Shown here one piece after another: positions 1 through 8,987 of a stretch of 64,000 bases of DNA (position 1 is its first letter; each line of letters opens with the position of its first letter). Position numbers and translations under genes: made by a program. The notes beneath the pieces were generated by a model, which made no database searches, was not told the origin of the DNA, and was given only the letters and a program-made list of their open reading frames with translations. This DNA comes from Ferrovibrio terrae (GTDB lineage Bacteria; Pseudomonadota; Alphaproteobacteria; Ferrovibrionales; Ferrovibrionaceae). The stretch spans positions 2,888,001-2,952,000 of the forward strand of contig NZ_CP041636.1 of NCBI RefSeq assembly GCF_007197755.1, given 5' to 3'.

Positions 1-632
1 CCCGAGAAGTCGAGCTGGTCGGGCCACTTGGTCATGTCCTGGCCGATCACCTGGCCCTTGAACAGCGACTTCACGCCATTGGTGCCGTCCACGCCGGCGG
101 CATAGTTCGGCGCCACCATGTAGAGCTTCTTGATGCCCTTCTGGTTCAGCAGCTCGCCGACCGCCATGTGGTTCTGGTCGTTCTGCCACGAGGCAGCAAA
201 GAAATACGGGCTGCAGCCTTCACCAGCCAGTTGCGATGGGCCGGCATTGGTGCTGATCAGGAACGTATCCGCGTCCAGCACCGGCTTGTAGGAGGCCAGC
301 AGCACGTTCGACCAGATATAGCCGGCGACGAAATCGACCTTGTCGCGCTGCAGCAGCTTTTCGGTTTTCTGCTTGCCCACTTCGGGCTTCTGTTCGTCGT
401 CTTCGTAGATCACCTCGACCGGCACGCCGCCCATCTTCTTGCCGAGATGGTCGAGCGCCAAGTTGAAGGCGTTCTGCATGTCGCGCCCGTAGGCCGCATT
501 GGGCCCGGACAGCGTGGTGACAAAGCCGATCTTGATCTTCTTCGCGGCCTGGGCTGCGGCATCGCCGGCCATGAACGGCACGGCCATAAGCGCGGTAGAG
601 AGCAGGGCGAAAGTTTTGAAAGCGGAACGCAT
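1..632 (-). CDS. Branched-chain amino acid/aromatic-type ABC transporter substrate-binding protein (partial, C-terminus beyond window)
   Basis: This is a periplasmic type-I binding protein of the LivK family (Peripla_BP_6), expected to deliver a substrate to a Liv-type permease. About 210 N-terminal residues are visible; the rest lies left of the window. It has a Sec signal peptide ending near AGDAAAQA, then the family start KKIKIGFVTTLSGPNA. The ATG at 632 follows an AAGGAGA ribosome site. It aligns without any gap to the next gene at a constant 1,410-base offset, with very high nucleotide identity, so the two are tandem duplicates. A promoter with a MarR-like palindrome lies upstream. The CoA-ester catabolic operon next door suggests an aromatic acid substrate, but this is inferred. 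No ATPase or permease for it is in view. Confidence 0.9.
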   Translation of the reverse strand, partial: MRSAFKTFALLSTALMAVPFMAGDAAAQAAKKIKIGFVTTLSGPNAAYGRDMQNAFNLALDHLGKKMGGVPVEVIYEDDEQKPEVGKQKTEKLLQRDKVDFVAGYIWSNVLLASYKPVLDADTFLISTNAGPSQLAGEGCSPYFFAASWQNDQNHMAVGELLNQKGIKKLYMVAPNYAAGVDGTNGVKSLFKGQVIGQDMTKWPDQLDFS

Positions 633-734
633 CGTTCGTGTCTCCTTCAGTGACATGCCATCTGCACGGCGCATCGGATGATGCCCCGCAATACGCAGTT
701 TCTTATGCAAGCCCTTGGGAGTCCCCCGTTGAGA

Positions 735-765
735 TATTTTAAGCATGAAATACTTAGCGAGGCAA
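735..765 (-). promoter_or_regulatory. Promoter with overlapping MarR-type palindrome, upstream of the binding protein at 632
   Basis: On the minus strand a -35 TTGCCT (760-765), an 18-base spacer and a -10 TAAAAT (736-741) are seen. The interrupted palindrome TATTT-N8-AAATA (735-752) covers the -10 and much of the spacer, where a bound repressor would block polymerase. The core matches the palindrome at 8988-9007 in 14 of 16 positions (TTTTAAGCATGAAATA versus TTTTAAGTATAAAATA). The shared site suggests control by the MarR protein at 7605-8126. This is inference from sequence similarity and position. Confidence 0.55.
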
Positions 766-798
766 TCGAAGTGTGACGCGTTCAGCCCAGATATGGAT

Positions 799-844
799 GG
801 GGCGCCAGCCGCAGCCGGCGCCCCGCCATTTGATCGGTCAAATG
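799..844 (-). terminator. Two adjacent stem-loops between the tandem binding-protein genes
   Basis: Directly downstream of the gene ending at 849 (minus strand) there are two hairpins. One is CATTTGA-TCGG-TCAAATG (827-844). The other has an 8-base GC-rich stem, GGGGCGCC paired with GGCGCCCC (799-824), and a 10-base loop. No real U-run follows, so this may act as a 3-prime stabiliser or weak terminator rather than a classic intrinsic terminator. Confidence 0.4.
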
Positions 845-848
845 CCGA

Positions 849-2042
849 TTATTTCATCGCGCACTTGGACGCATACGGGTCAACCAGGTCCTTGTAGACC
901 GTGCTGACCGTGCGGATGTCGTACTCGGTGTCCGACACCTTGTAGACTTCCTGCTGATACACGTTGTGGATCGGGAAGTGGTTGTTGCCGAACTTCATCG
1001 GGCCGCGCACCGAGTCGAACTTGGCGGCCTTCAGAGCGGTACGCACCGCGTCCTTGTCCTTCATGTTGCCCTTGGTGGCGATCACGGCCGAGTTGATCAG
1101 GTTGATCGTGTCGTACGACTGCGCGCCATAGAAAGACGGCGTGTCCTTATGCTTCTTCTTGAACTCGCCGACGAACTTCTGGTTGGCGGCATACGGCAGA
1201 TCCGGCGCCCACCACAGCGTCTGGTAGGTGTCCAGCGTCAGGTCTTTCTGCAGCTTCAGCGTGATCGCGTCGACGGTGAAGGTCGTGTAGAGCGGGACGT
1301 CCTTCTTCAGGCCAGCCTGGCTGTACTGCTGGAAGAACTGCACGCCGGCGCGGCCCGGGAAGAACACGAAGACGGCGCCCGGCTTGGCGGCGCGGATCTT
1401 CGAGATTTCCGCCGAGAAGTCGAGCTGGTCAGGCCACTTGGTCATGTCCTGGCCGACGACCTGGCCCTTGAAGGTGGACTTCACGCCGTTGGCCATGTCC
1501 TGGCCGGCAGCGTAATTCGGCGCCACGATGTAGAGCGACTTGATGCCCTTCTGGTTCAGCAGTTCGCCGGCGGCCATGGTGTTCTGGTCGTTCTGCCACG
1601 ACGCCGCGAAGAAGTAGGGATTGCACTGTTCGCCAGCGAGCGGCGAGGGACCGGCATTGGCGCTGATCAGGAAGGTCTTGTCGTCGGTGACCGTCTTGTA
1701 GGAGGCGAGCAACACGTTCGACCAGATGTAGCCGGCAACGAAGTCGACCTTGTCGCGCTGCATCAGCTTTTCGGTCTTCTGCTTGCCGACTTCAGGCTTC
1801 TGCTCGTCGTCTTCGTAGATCACCTCGATCGGGATGCCACCCATCTTCTTGCCGAGATGCTCGACCGCCAGTTCGACGGAATTCTTCATGTCCACGCCGA
1901 TCGCGGCATTCGGGCCCGACAGGGTGGTGACGAAGCCGATCTTGATCTTCTTGTTCGCCTGGGCGGCGGCATCGCCGGCCACGAAGGGCACAGACGCGAG
2001 CGCCAGTGCGCTGGTCAGGCTGAGCAACGTCGAAAATTTCAT
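849..2042 (-). CDS. Branched-chain amino acid/aromatic-type ABC transporter substrate-binding protein
   Basis: This complete 397-residue periplasmic binding protein is of the LivK/Peripla_BP_6 family. The ATG at 2042 is chosen because GAGAGGAGA precedes it and a clear Sec signal peptide follows (MKFSTLLSLTSALALA, cleavage near AGDAAAQA). The mature protein starts KKIKIGFVTTLSGPNA and contains the usual two-lobe sequence to the C-terminal YASKCAMK. It is the tandem paralogue of the partial gene to its left. A 423-base gap separates it from the CoA-ligase gene upstream, so it may have its own promoter (candidate at 2314-2341). Substrate unknown; the neighbouring aromatic acyl-CoA operon makes an aromatic carboxylate plausible. 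Confidence 0.93.
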   Translation of the reverse strand: MKFSTLLSLTSALALASVPFVAGDAAAQANKKIKIGFVTTLSGPNAAIGVDMKNSVELAVEHLGKKMGGIPIEVIYEDDEQKPEVGKQKTEKLMQRDKVDFVAGYIWSNVLLASYKTVTDDKTFLISANAGPSPLAGEQCNPYFFAASWQNDQNTMAAGELLNQKGIKSLYIVAPNYAAGQDMANGVKSTFKGQVVGQDMTKWPDQLDFSAEISKIRAAKPGAVFVFFPGRAGVQFFQQYSQAGLKKDVPLYTTFTVDAITLKLQKDLTLDTYQTLWWAPDLPYAANQKFVGEFKKKHKDTPSFYGAQSYDTINLINSAVIATKGNMKDKDAVRTALKAAKFDSVRGPMKFGNNHFPIHNVYQQEVYKVSDTEYDIRTVSTVYKDLVDPYASKCAMK

Positions 2043-2313
2043 GGATGGTCTCCTCTCCCTGCACGGTGCCGGACTGCTCCGGCCCACTGCTTCTCCTGTT
2101 ATGGCCCCTGCCGCCGCCCTGAAGGAGACGGCGCATGCCCCGGTACGCAACTGTACTCTACGCCTGCACGATACGTCCAAACCGACCTTCGCCTGATTGC
2201 AGCGGCGAGCGGTGTGACGGCGGATTTATGCTGCTGGTCAAAGGCCTTGCGGCCTGGCCCGGTCGCTGAAAAAGCGACTCTGCGGCATTTCCTCCGTTTC
2301 GTATCGAGTAGGT

Positions 2314-2341
2314 ACTATAGTGCCGGTTCCGGACCCCGCAA
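2314..2341 (-). promoter_or_regulatory. Candidate sigma70 promoter in the 423-base gap 2043-2465
   Basis: On the minus strand a -35-like TTGCGG (2336-2341), a 16-base spacer and a good -10 TATAGT (2314-2319) would start a leader of about 265 bases before the binding-protein gene at 2042. The -35 is weak. I see no gene, RNA gene or copy of the MarR-like palindrome in 2043-2465. Confidence 0.3.
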
Positions 2342-2465
2342 GCATTATTATGCATGTCGGAGCTCGCTCTGGCGCAAGTTCCTGCCTCGCAACACCTTAG
2401 CCCTTCCCTCACGGCAGCCAATGGACGCAGGGGAGGGAAACTTGCACTTTTGCGCGCCTGGCTGA

Positions 2466-4130
2466 TCAGCCCCGTTGCTCGTTCTCGGCCGCCTTCTTGC
2501 GCAACACGAAACGCTGCACCTTGCCGCTCTCGGTGCGCGGCAGCGCATCGATGAATTCGACCTGGCGCGGATATTTGTAAGGCGCGATCTCGGCTTTGAC
2601 GAAGTCCTGCAGCGCCTTCACGGTGGCTGGCGTGTTCAGCGCCTTGTCGCGCAGCACCACATAGGCCTTCACCACCTGGCCGCGTTCGGAGCAGGGGGCG
2701 CTGACCACGGCGCAGTCCTGCACCTGCGGATGCAGCAGCAGCACGGATTCCACTTCGGGGCCGGAAATGTTGTAGCCGGCGGAGACGATCATGTCGTCGG
2801 CGCGCGCCTGGTACCAGTAGTAGCCGTCCTCGTCGCACATGTAGGCGTCGCCGGTGAAGTTCCAGCCGTTCTGCACATAGGCCTTCTGGCGTTCCGGGTT
2901 GTCGAGATAGCGGCAGCCGACCGGCCCGCGGATGGCGAGGCGGCCGACGGTGCCGGGCGGCACCGGCTTGCCGTCGGCATCGAAGATCGCGGCCTCGTAG
3001 CCGGGGATCGGCTTGCCGGTGGCGCCGGGGCGGATACCGTCGCCTTCAGACGTGATGAAGATATGCAGGATCTCGGTGCCGCCCAGGCCGTCGATCAGTT
3101 TCACGCCCGAGACCTTGTGCCAGCCCTCATAGGTCGCGAGCGGCAGGGTCTCGCCGGCCGAGACGCCTTTCTTCAGCGAGGAGATGTCGTAGTCCTTCGC
3201 CATGTCGATCATCGCGCGATACGCGGTCGGCGCGGTGAACAGCACCGTCACCTTCTTGGCCTGGATCGTCTCCAGCATCTTCTGCGGATTGTACTGTTCG
3301 ACCAGCACCGTGCTCGCGCCGACATGCATCGGGAATGTGACCAGCGCGCCGAGACCGAAGGTGAAGGCGAGCGGCGGCGAACCGGTGAAGACATCGTCCT
3401 TGGTCGGCCGCAGCACATAGCGGTTGAAGGTGTCGCAGATCGCCAGCACGTCGCGATGGAAATGCATGCAGCCCTTGGCCGGGCCGGTGGTGCCTGACGT
3501 AAAGGCGATCAGGCAGACATCGTCCCAGGCCGTATCCAGGGTATCGAATGTCGCCGGCTTGGTGGCCATGCGGGCTTCGAGCGAGTCCTCGATGCCTTCG
3601 CCATAGAAGTAACTGACGCGCTGAAGGTGCTTCGACTCTTTCAGGGTCGTTTCCATCTCGTCGCGCAGGCGCCAGTCGCAGATCGCCAGTTCGATCTCGG
3701 CCTTCTCGGTCATGAAGGTGAGTTCGCGCCAGCGGTACAGCGGCATGGTGGCAACTGCGATGGCGCCGACCTTCATCACCGCGAACCAGCAGGCGACATA
3801 CATCGGATTGTTGGGTGAGCGCAGCATCACGCGGTTGCCCGGTTTGATGCCGTAATCCTGCACCAGGACATGCGCGATGCGGTTGGCGGTCTCCAGCAGC
3901 TTGCTGTAAGTCCAGACCTCGTCGTTGTAATGGATCACCGGCCGGTCGCCGTGAATGGCAGCCTGCTTGTCGAGCAGTTCGCGGGCGCAGTTCATGCGCT
4001 TCGGATAGGCTTTCAGCTCGGGCAGCGTGTCCCAGAGCATGACCGGCCACTGCTCCTGTGGCGGCAGATGGTCGCGGGCGAAAGTGTCGGTGTGGGCGGA
4101 CGGCTCGAAAACGTGATCAGTGCGGGACAT
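2466..4130 (-). CDS. Benzoate-CoA ligase family protein, probably 2-aminobenzoate-CoA ligase-like
   Basis: This 554-residue acyl-adenylate-forming enzyme is predicted to activate an aromatic carboxylate to its CoA thioester with ATP in the cytosol. It carries the AMP-binding signature FTSGTTGPAKG, the adenine-site GLGGTEI, the hinge region VSAGYNISGPEVE and the C-terminal catalytic lysine context PRTESGKVQRF. The N-terminal half (PELKAYPKRMNCARELLD) matches the benzoate/2-aminobenzoate ligase group better than fatty-acyl ligases. The ATG at 4130 lies 14 bases inside the upstream flavin oxidoreductase gene, indicating translational coupling. It is the last gene of the SDR-led operon. The exact acid (anthranilate, benzoate or another) cannot be read from sequence. 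Confidence 0.88.
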   Translation of the reverse strand: MSRTDHVFEPSAHTDTFARDHLPPQEQWPVMLWDTLPELKAYPKRMNCARELLDKQAAIHGDRPVIHYNDEVWTYSKLLETANRIAHVLVQDYGIKPGNRVMLRSPNNPMYVACWFAVMKVGAIAVATMPLYRWRELTFMTEKAEIELAICDWRLRDEMETTLKESKHLQRVSYFYGEGIEDSLEARMATKPATFDTLDTAWDDVCLIAFTSGTTGPAKGCMHFHRDVLAICDTFNRYVLRPTKDDVFTGSPPLAFTFGLGALVTFPMHVGASTVLVEQYNPQKMLETIQAKKVTVLFTAPTAYRAMIDMAKDYDISSLKKGVSAGETLPLATYEGWHKVSGVKLIDGLGGTEILHIFITSEGDGIRPGATGKPIPGYEAAIFDADGKPVPPGTVGRLAIRGPVGCRYLDNPERQKAYVQNGWNFTGDAYMCDEDGYYWYQARADDMIVSAGYNISGPEVESVLLLHPQVQDCAVVSAPCSERGQVVKAYVVLRDKALNTPATVKALQDFVKAEIAPYKYPRQVEFIDALPRTESGKVQRFVLRKKAAENEQRG

Positions 4131-5595
4131 GACGAACCTCAGAGGACGACGACGCAGGTTCGGCGAACGGCAAGGGCATTTCGATACGCACCGCATCTGA
4201 CGGCGGTGTTGCACGGCCGGCGGCATCATGGCCGCGGACGTAATAGGTGTAGCGCAGGCCGCCCAGCACCACCTTGTCGGCATGCTTGGTCGACTTCACC
4301 GCTTCGGTGACATGGGCATCGCCGTCATCCTCTGCGCGGTAAACATTGTAGCCGGCGATCTCGGTGCTGCCGGCCACGGCCTTGTTCCAGGCCAGTTTGA
4401 CCTGGCCCTTTTCGACAGTGGCGGTGAGCCCGGCGCCGGCCTCGGGCCAGCGCGGCGCATCGCCGTCGGTGACATCGGCGGGTGCCTGGCTGAGGCCCTT
4501 GGGCCAGAGGAAGCAGGTCACTTCCTTGAACTTCTCATCCAGCTGCTTGCAGACGTTGCAGTAGATGCAGCGCACGATCTGGCCGCTGCGCTGGTCTTCC
4601 ACCTTCTTGACCCAGTCGGGATCGGCCAGCAGCTGGCGCGCCATGCCGATCATGTCGGCCTGACCGCTCTGCAGCAGCTGCTCGGCATCCAGCGGATCGC
4701 TGATCTTGCCGACCGAGATCACCGGCACGGTATAGCCCTTGGTATTGATATACTGCTTGATGGCCGCCGCCATATGGGCGTGCGGCAGGGGCGGATACCA
4801 GTCGCCCGGCATGCAGCGGTCGCCGGAATAGCCCGTGTAAGGGTAGAGCGGCTGGCCCTCGCGATGCACGGCATCCTCAAACTTGCCGCCGACCGAGAGC
4901 GAGATGTAGTCCACGCCGAGCTGCGCCATGCGCAGCGCGATCAGCTTGGCGTCCTCGACCGTATAGCCTTCCTTGATCGCCTCTTCGGCGAGGAAACGCA
5001 CGCCGACGGTCCAGTCATGGCCGACATGCTTGCGCACGCTCTGCATGACGCGGCCGAACATGGTGAGGCGGCCTTCCAGCGTGCGGCCATCGTAGCCGTC
5101 GCGGCGCGGATTGCGGCGCGACAGGAAGGACGACAGCGTATAGGCATGCGCCGAGTGCAACTCGACGCCATCATAGCCGGCCGCGCGGACACGCGCCGCG
5201 GCCTGGCCGAATTCCTCGATGATGCGTTCGATATCTTCTTCCGACAGGCTGTCGATGGTCTGCCGCCAGCCCGAGCGCGCCACTTTCAGGAAATGGATGA
5301 TCTGCGGCACGACCTTGCTGTCGGAGGTGTCATGCACCTGGCGGGTCAGTTCGCGATGGCCGGGAATGAATTCGTCGTCTGAGATGCGCAGCAGCGGCCC
5401 GGACTTGTTGGAATGGACGGCGGTGGCCTCGACCACGATCAGCCCGACATGGCCTTGCGCATAGCGCACATAGCGGTCGATGATCGGCTGATTGACGAAG
5501 CCGTCCTCGCCTGACAGCCGCGTCACCATCGCCGGCACCGCGATGCGGTTCGGCAGGATCACGCCATTGAGCTTGAGCGGTTCGAGGATTTTCAT
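4117..5595 (-). CDS. NADH:flavin oxidoreductase (Old Yellow Enzyme / dienoyl-CoA reductase type) with C-terminal fibronectin-III-like domain
   Basis: This 492-residue protein has two parts. Residues 1-375 form an FMN TIM barrel of the Old Yellow Enzyme/2,4-dienoyl-CoA reductase group: start [15 protein letters not shown], active-site HSAH at 147-150, and four cysteines at 343, 346, 349 and 361 (C-x2-C-x2-C-x11-C), as expected for the [4Fe-4S] cluster of that group. The FAD/NADPH domains that normally follow are absent. Instead residues about 395-475 read as a fibronectin type III fold ([26 protein letters not shown]). The start overlaps the stop of the acyl-CoA dehydrogenase (ATGA). In abm-type clusters a related domain is fused to a monooxygenase; here it is not. 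It probably reduces an aromatic-derived enoyl/dienoyl-CoA, but this is inferred. Confidence 0.85.
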   Translation of the reverse strand: MKILEPLKLNGVILPNRIAVPAMVTRLSGEDGFVNQPIIDRYVRYAQGHVGLIVVEATAVHSNKSGPLLRISDDEFIPGHRELTRQVHDTSDSKVVPQIIHFLKVARSGWRQTIDSLSEEDIERIIEEFGQAAARVRAAGYDGVELHSAHAYTLSSFLSRRNPRRDGYDGRTLEGRLTMFGRVMQSVRKHVGHDWTVGVRFLAEEAIKEGYTVEDAKLIALRMAQLGVDYISLSVGGKFEDAVHREGQPLYPYTGYSGDRCMPGDWYPPLPHAHMAAAIKQYINTKGYTVPVISVGKISDPLDAEQLLQSGQADMIGMARQLLADPDWVKKVEDQRSGQIVRCIYCNVCKQLDEKFKEVTCFLWPKGLSQAPADVTDGDAPRWPEAGAGLTATVEKGQVKLAWNKAVAGSTEIAGYNVYRAEDDGDAHVTEAVKSTKHADKVVLGGLRYTYYVRGHDAAGRATPPSDAVRIEMPLPFAEPASSSSEVRHVPH

Positions 5596-6779
5596 ACCTG
5601 CCCCTTTTGCTCCGCTGCATAAGCTGCATAGGTCTGGCCGGCGATCACCAGTTTGTTGACCTCGGTGGTGCCTTCATAGATTCGCAGCGCACGCACTTCG
5701 CGATAGAGGCTCTCCACCATCACGCCACGGGTGACGCCAAGGCCGCCCCAGAGCTGCACGGCGGCATCGATCACACGCTGGGCCGCTTCGGTGGCATACA
5801 TCTTGGCCATCGAGGCTTCGCGTGTCACACGCGCCGCGCCCTGGTCCTTGGTCCAGGCGGCGCGATAGATCAGCAGGGCCGAGGCGTCGATCTCGGTCGC
5901 CATGTCGGCGATCTTGGCCTGGGTCAGCTGGTAATCGGCGAGCTTCTGGTCGAACACCTTTCGCTCATGCACGCGCTTCAGCGCTTCATCCAGCGCGCGC
6001 CTTGCAAAGCCGAGCGCGGCAGCACCAACGGTGGAGCGGAAGACATCGAGATTGCTCATGGCGATCTTGAAGCCTTCGCCGGGCTGGCCGATCAGGTTGC
6101 CGGCCGGAATGAGGCAATCCCTGAATTCCAGTTTGCCCAGCGGATGCGGCGCGATCACATCGATGCGTTCGGCCACGCGGAAGCCCGGCGTACCGGCTTC
6201 GACCACGAAGATCGCAAGCCCCTTCGCGCCCGGTGCATCGCCGAGGCGGGCGACAACGGTATACTGGTCGGCGATGCCGCCATTCGAGATCCAGGTCTTC
6301 ACGCCATTCAGGCGATAGCCCTGACCGTCCGGGACAGCCACGGTGCTGACGGCGCCGACATCGGACCCGGCATCGGGCTCGGACATGGCAAGAGCCGCAA
6401 TCCGCGTGCCTTCGGCCACGCCGGGCAGCCAGCGCTTTTTCTGCTCCGGAGTACCGAACAGGCTGATCGGGCCGGAGCCGAGCCCCTGCATCACGAAGGA
6501 GAAGTCGGCCAAACCATGGTGGTAGGCAAGGATTTCTCGGGCGAGCGCGAGTGAGCGCACGTCCAGCCTGTCATACTTACCGCCGCCATCCTTCGGCACG
6601 GTGAGGCCAAGGAAGCCGGCCGCGCCCAGCCGCGCGACGAAGCCGCGGCAGACCGCGTCGACATCTTCGCTCTCGTCATGGTGGCTGGCGTATTTCTTCG
6701 CCCAGATTTCCAGTTCAGCGGCGAGCGCGCGATGGCGTTCCTCGAAAAACGGCCAGCCGAGATAGCTTTTGTCCGCCAT
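5592..6779 (-). CDS. Acyl-CoA dehydrogenase family protein
   Basis: This 395-residue FAD enzyme is predicted to introduce an alpha,beta double bond into an acyl-CoA, passing electrons to electron-transfer flavoprotein. The family landmarks are present in order: an N-terminal helical region, [14 protein letters not shown] in the middle sheet domain, [10 protein letters not shown], and the C-terminal helical domain ending [17 protein letters not shown]. The ATG at 6779 follows GAGGG and sits three bases after the stop of the enoyl-CoA hydratase gene. Its own stop overlaps the next start (ATGA). In this operon it would act in the beta-oxidation-like steps after ring modification of the CoA ester; the substrate is not deducible. 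Confidence 0.92.
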   Translation of the reverse strand: MADKSYLGWPFFEERHRALAAELEIWAKKYASHHDESEDVDAVCRGFVARLGAAGFLGLTVPKDGGGKYDRLDVRSLALAREILAYHHGLADFSFVMQGLGSGPISLFGTPEQKKRWLPGVAEGTRIAALAMSEPDAGSDVGAVSTVAVPDGQGYRLNGVKTWISNGGIADQYTVVARLGDAPGAKGLAIFVVEAGTPGFRVAERIDVIAPHPLGKLEFRDCLIPAGNLIGQPGEGFKIAMSNLDVFRSTVGAAALGFARRALDEALKRVHERKVFDQKLADYQLTQAKIADMATEIDASALLIYRAAWTKDQGAARVTREASMAKMYATEAAQRVIDAAVQLWGGLGVTRGVMVESLYREVRALRIYEGTTEVNKLVIAGQTYAAYAAEQKGQV

Positions 6780-6780
6780 C

Positions 6781-7608
6781 TCAGTTGCCCTCGAAGACGG
6801 GTTTCTGCTTGGCGACAAAGGCGTGGTAGGCGCGGGCGAAATCCTGCGTCTGCATGCAGATCGCCTGCGCCTGCGCCTCGGCCTCGATGGCGGCATCCAG
6901 ATCCATAGACCACTCCTGGTGCAGGCAGGTCTTGGTGATGCCATGCGCAAACGTCGGCCCGTCGGAGAGTTCCTTGGCGAGTGCCTGCGCATCGCCGAGC
7001 ACCTGCTCAGGCGCAACAAGCCGGTTGTAGAAGCCCCAGCGTTCGCCTTCCTCGGCGCTCATGCTGCGGCCGGTATAAAGCAGTTCGGCGGCCCGACCCG
7101 AGCCAATGATGCGCGGCAGGATGTTGCAGGCGCCCATATCGGCGCCGGCGAGGCCGACGCGCACGAACAGGAAAGCCGTCCTGGTGCGCGGCGTGCCGAT
7201 ACGCAGATCAGACGCCATGGCGAGGATCGCGCCAGCACCGGCGCAGATGCCGTCGACGGCGGCAATCACCGGCTGCGGGCAATGCTGGATCGCTTTCACC
7301 AGATCGCCGGTCATGCGGGTGAAAGCGAGCAACCCGGCCATATCGCCGGCCTCTTTCATCTTCACCAGCGGCCCGATGATCTCATGCACATCGCCGCCGG
7401 AGCAGAAATTGCCGCCTTCGCCGGTGATCACGACGGTTTTCACGTCCTCGACATAATTCAGCGCGCGGAAGGTATCGCGCAGCTCGGCGTAGGATTCGAA
7501 GGTAAGGGGATTCTTGCGCTCGGGGCGATTGAGCGTGACGGTCGCGACCTTGCCCTCGACCGACCAGCCGAAATGCTTCGGTTTGAAATCCTTCGCGAAC
7601 TTGCTCAC
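6781..7608 (-). CDS. Enoyl-CoA hydratase/isomerase family protein (crotonase fold)
   Basis: This 275-residue crotonase-fold protein has the oxyanion-hole segments [12 protein letters not shown] and [19 protein letters not shown]. The region that carries the second catalytic glutamate in classic hydratases reads [19 protein letters not shown], so that glutamate is not obvious and an aspartate sits nearby. This may point to a reaction other than plain hydration, such as ring hydrolysis, dehalogenase-like or DHNA-CoA-synthase-like chemistry (inference). The start is GTG at 7608, overlapping the MarR stop as GTGA. It lies between the MarR and acyl-CoA dehydrogenase genes of the same operon. Confidence 0.9.
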   Translation of the reverse strand: MSKFAKDFKPKHFGWSVEGKVATVTLNRPERKNPLTFESYAELRDTFRALNYVEDVKTVVITGEGGNFCSGGDVHEIIGPLVKMKEAGDMAGLLAFTRMTGDLVKAIQHCPQPVIAAVDGICAGAGAILAMASDLRIGTPRTRTAFLFVRVGLAGADMGACNILPRIIGSGRAAELLYTGRSMSAEEGERWGFYNRLVAPEQVLGDAQALAKELSDGPTFAHGITKTCLHQEWSMDLDAAIEAEAQAQAICMQTQDFARAYHAFVAKQKPVFEGN

Positions 7609-8126
7609 TTCGTCTCTCCCTGGTCCGCGTCGACGGCGTTCTGGTGCACCGACTGCTTCAGTTTTCCCAGCAGCTGAAACAGCTGCTGCATGTCCTGGCG
7701 GCTCAAGCCTGCCATCATCCGGTCGACCCAGCCTTCATGCACCGGCGTCATGGCGTCGAAGGCCTTCTTGCCGGCCGGGGTCAGGCTGATATGGCTGGAG
7801 CGGCGGTCGCGCTGCGACGGCGTGCGCTTGACCAGGCCTTCCTCGACCAGACGGTCGGCCAGACCGGTGATATTGCCGTTCGACACCATCATGCGCGCCG
7901 AAAGTTCGCTCATCGTCAGCCCATCGGGCGCGCGGTCGAGTTGTGCCATCAGGTCAAAGCGCGGCAGCGTCGTATCGAACTGCAGGCGCAGCGCGCCGCG
8001 CACATTCTGTTCGATCAGGCTGGAACAGGTGAGCAGCCGCAGCCACAGCCGCAGTTCCAGCTTGTCGTCGCGGTGCGTCGAGGTTTCGCGGTCATTCGCC
8101 GGTGCAGGCTGGCGCACTTCACTCAT
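7605..8126 (-). CDS. MarR family transcriptional regulator of the aromatic acyl-CoA operon
   Basis: This 173-residue winged-helix regulator carries the MarR core from about residue 55 ([20 protein letters not shown], then [19 protein letters not shown] as recognition helix and [17 protein letters not shown] as the wing). It is the second gene of the operon, with ATG overlapping the SDR stop (ATGA) and its stop overlapping the hydratase GTG. Such regulators in CoA-dependent aromatic clusters usually repress and are released by the aryl-CoA ester. Two matching AT-rich palindromes at 8988-9007 and 735-752 are the likely operators, so it probably controls both its own operon and the importer gene. 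Confidence 0.92.
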   Translation of the reverse strand: MSEVRQPAPANDRETSTHRDDKLELRLWLRLLTCSSLIEQNVRGALRLQFDTTLPRFDLMAQLDRAPDGLTMSELSARMMVSNGNITGLADRLVEEGLVKRTPSQRDRRSSHISLTPAGKKAFDAMTPVHEGWVDRMMAGLSRQDMQQLFQLLGKLKQSVHQNAVDADQGETK

Positions 8127-8950
8127 GACATTACTTCTCCCCCGGCAATAGCGATGGCCTGGCCGGTGATCGAGGCCGCGTTGGCGCCGGCGAGCCACAG
8201 CACGGCATCGGCCACTTCCTCGGGCTGGATCAGGCGCCCCTGCGGGTTGCCCTTGGCCAGTTCGGCGCGGGCGTCTTCGGCCGAGCGTCCGGTTTTCTTC
8301 ACGATGGTCTCGATGGTGCCAGCCGTCATGTCGGTATCGACATAGCCGGGGCAAACCGCATTCACGGTGATACCGGCCGTGGCGTATTCGCGCGCCAGCG
8401 CCCTGGTCAGGCCGACCACGCCATGCTTGGCCGCGACATAGGCGGCGACATAGGCATAGCCGGTCAGGCCGGCGGTGGAGGCGACATTGATGATGCGCCC
8501 CTGTTTGCGCGGCAGCATGTCGTCGATGGCGGCGCGGGTGACGTGGAACACGCTGGAGAGATTGACGGCCAGCATCTGGTTCCAGTGCTCGGCGGTCATC
8601 TTCGCAAAGGGCTGGCTGACGCCGGTACCCGCATTGTTGACCAGGATATCGACCGGACCATGCGCGGCGACGGCGTGGCGCACCATGGCGGTGGCGGCGT
8701 CTGCATCACTGAGGTCGGCGGAAAAGGCGGTGTGGTCCGGTCCGCCCAGCGAGTTCAGCGTTGCGCGCCGCTGTTCCAGCAGGGCGGCATCGCGGCCGGC
8801 GAGGCTGAGGCGCGCGCCGCGCGCGGCGAAAGCCTGCGCAATCGCCCAGCCGATACCGCGGCTGGCGCCGGTCACCAGCACATGCCGGTTGGCGAAATCG
8901 CCTGTGGAGGCCCGGCTGGCTGTCATGGATCCCCTGGACTGCTGGTTCAC
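8123..8950 (-). CDS. SDR family NAD(P)-dependent oxidoreductase
   Basis: This 275-residue classical short-chain dehydrogenase, first gene of the operon, has the cofactor motif VTGASRGIG (near residue 27), NNAG, the catalytic serine in NVASTAG and YVAAK as YxxxK. It probably oxidises a hydroxyacyl-CoA intermediate or reduces a ketone with NAD(P). The start chosen is GTG at 8950 because AAAGGAG lies five bases before it. An in-frame ATG at 8926 would give a 267-residue protein and also begins before the Rossmann fold. The promoter and MarR-like operator lie 38-74 bases upstream. The stop overlaps the MarR start. Confidence 0.92.
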   Translation of the reverse strand: MNQQSRGSMTASRASTGDFANRHVLVTGASRGIGWAIAQAFAARGARLSLAGRDAALLEQRRATLNSLGGPDHTAFSADLSDADAATAMVRHAVAAHGPVDILVNNAGTGVSQPFAKMTAEHWNQMLAVNLSSVFHVTRAAIDDMLPRKQGRIINVASTAGLTGYAYVAAYVAAKHGVVGLTRALAREYATAGITVNAVCPGYVDTDMTAGTIETIVKKTGRSAEDARAELAKGNPQGRLIQPEEVADAVLWLAGANAASITGQAIAIAGGEVMS

Positions 8951-8987
8951 GAACGCTCCTTTGCCCTGGAAGCGTGGCCCACGATAA

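Noticed and set aside
966-2465. Long open frame opposite the binding-protein gene (499 codons)
   Set aside because: It lies antisense to a clearly conserved periplasmic binding protein, has Arg/His/Gly-rich composition typical of reverse frames in GC-rich DNA and matches no family.
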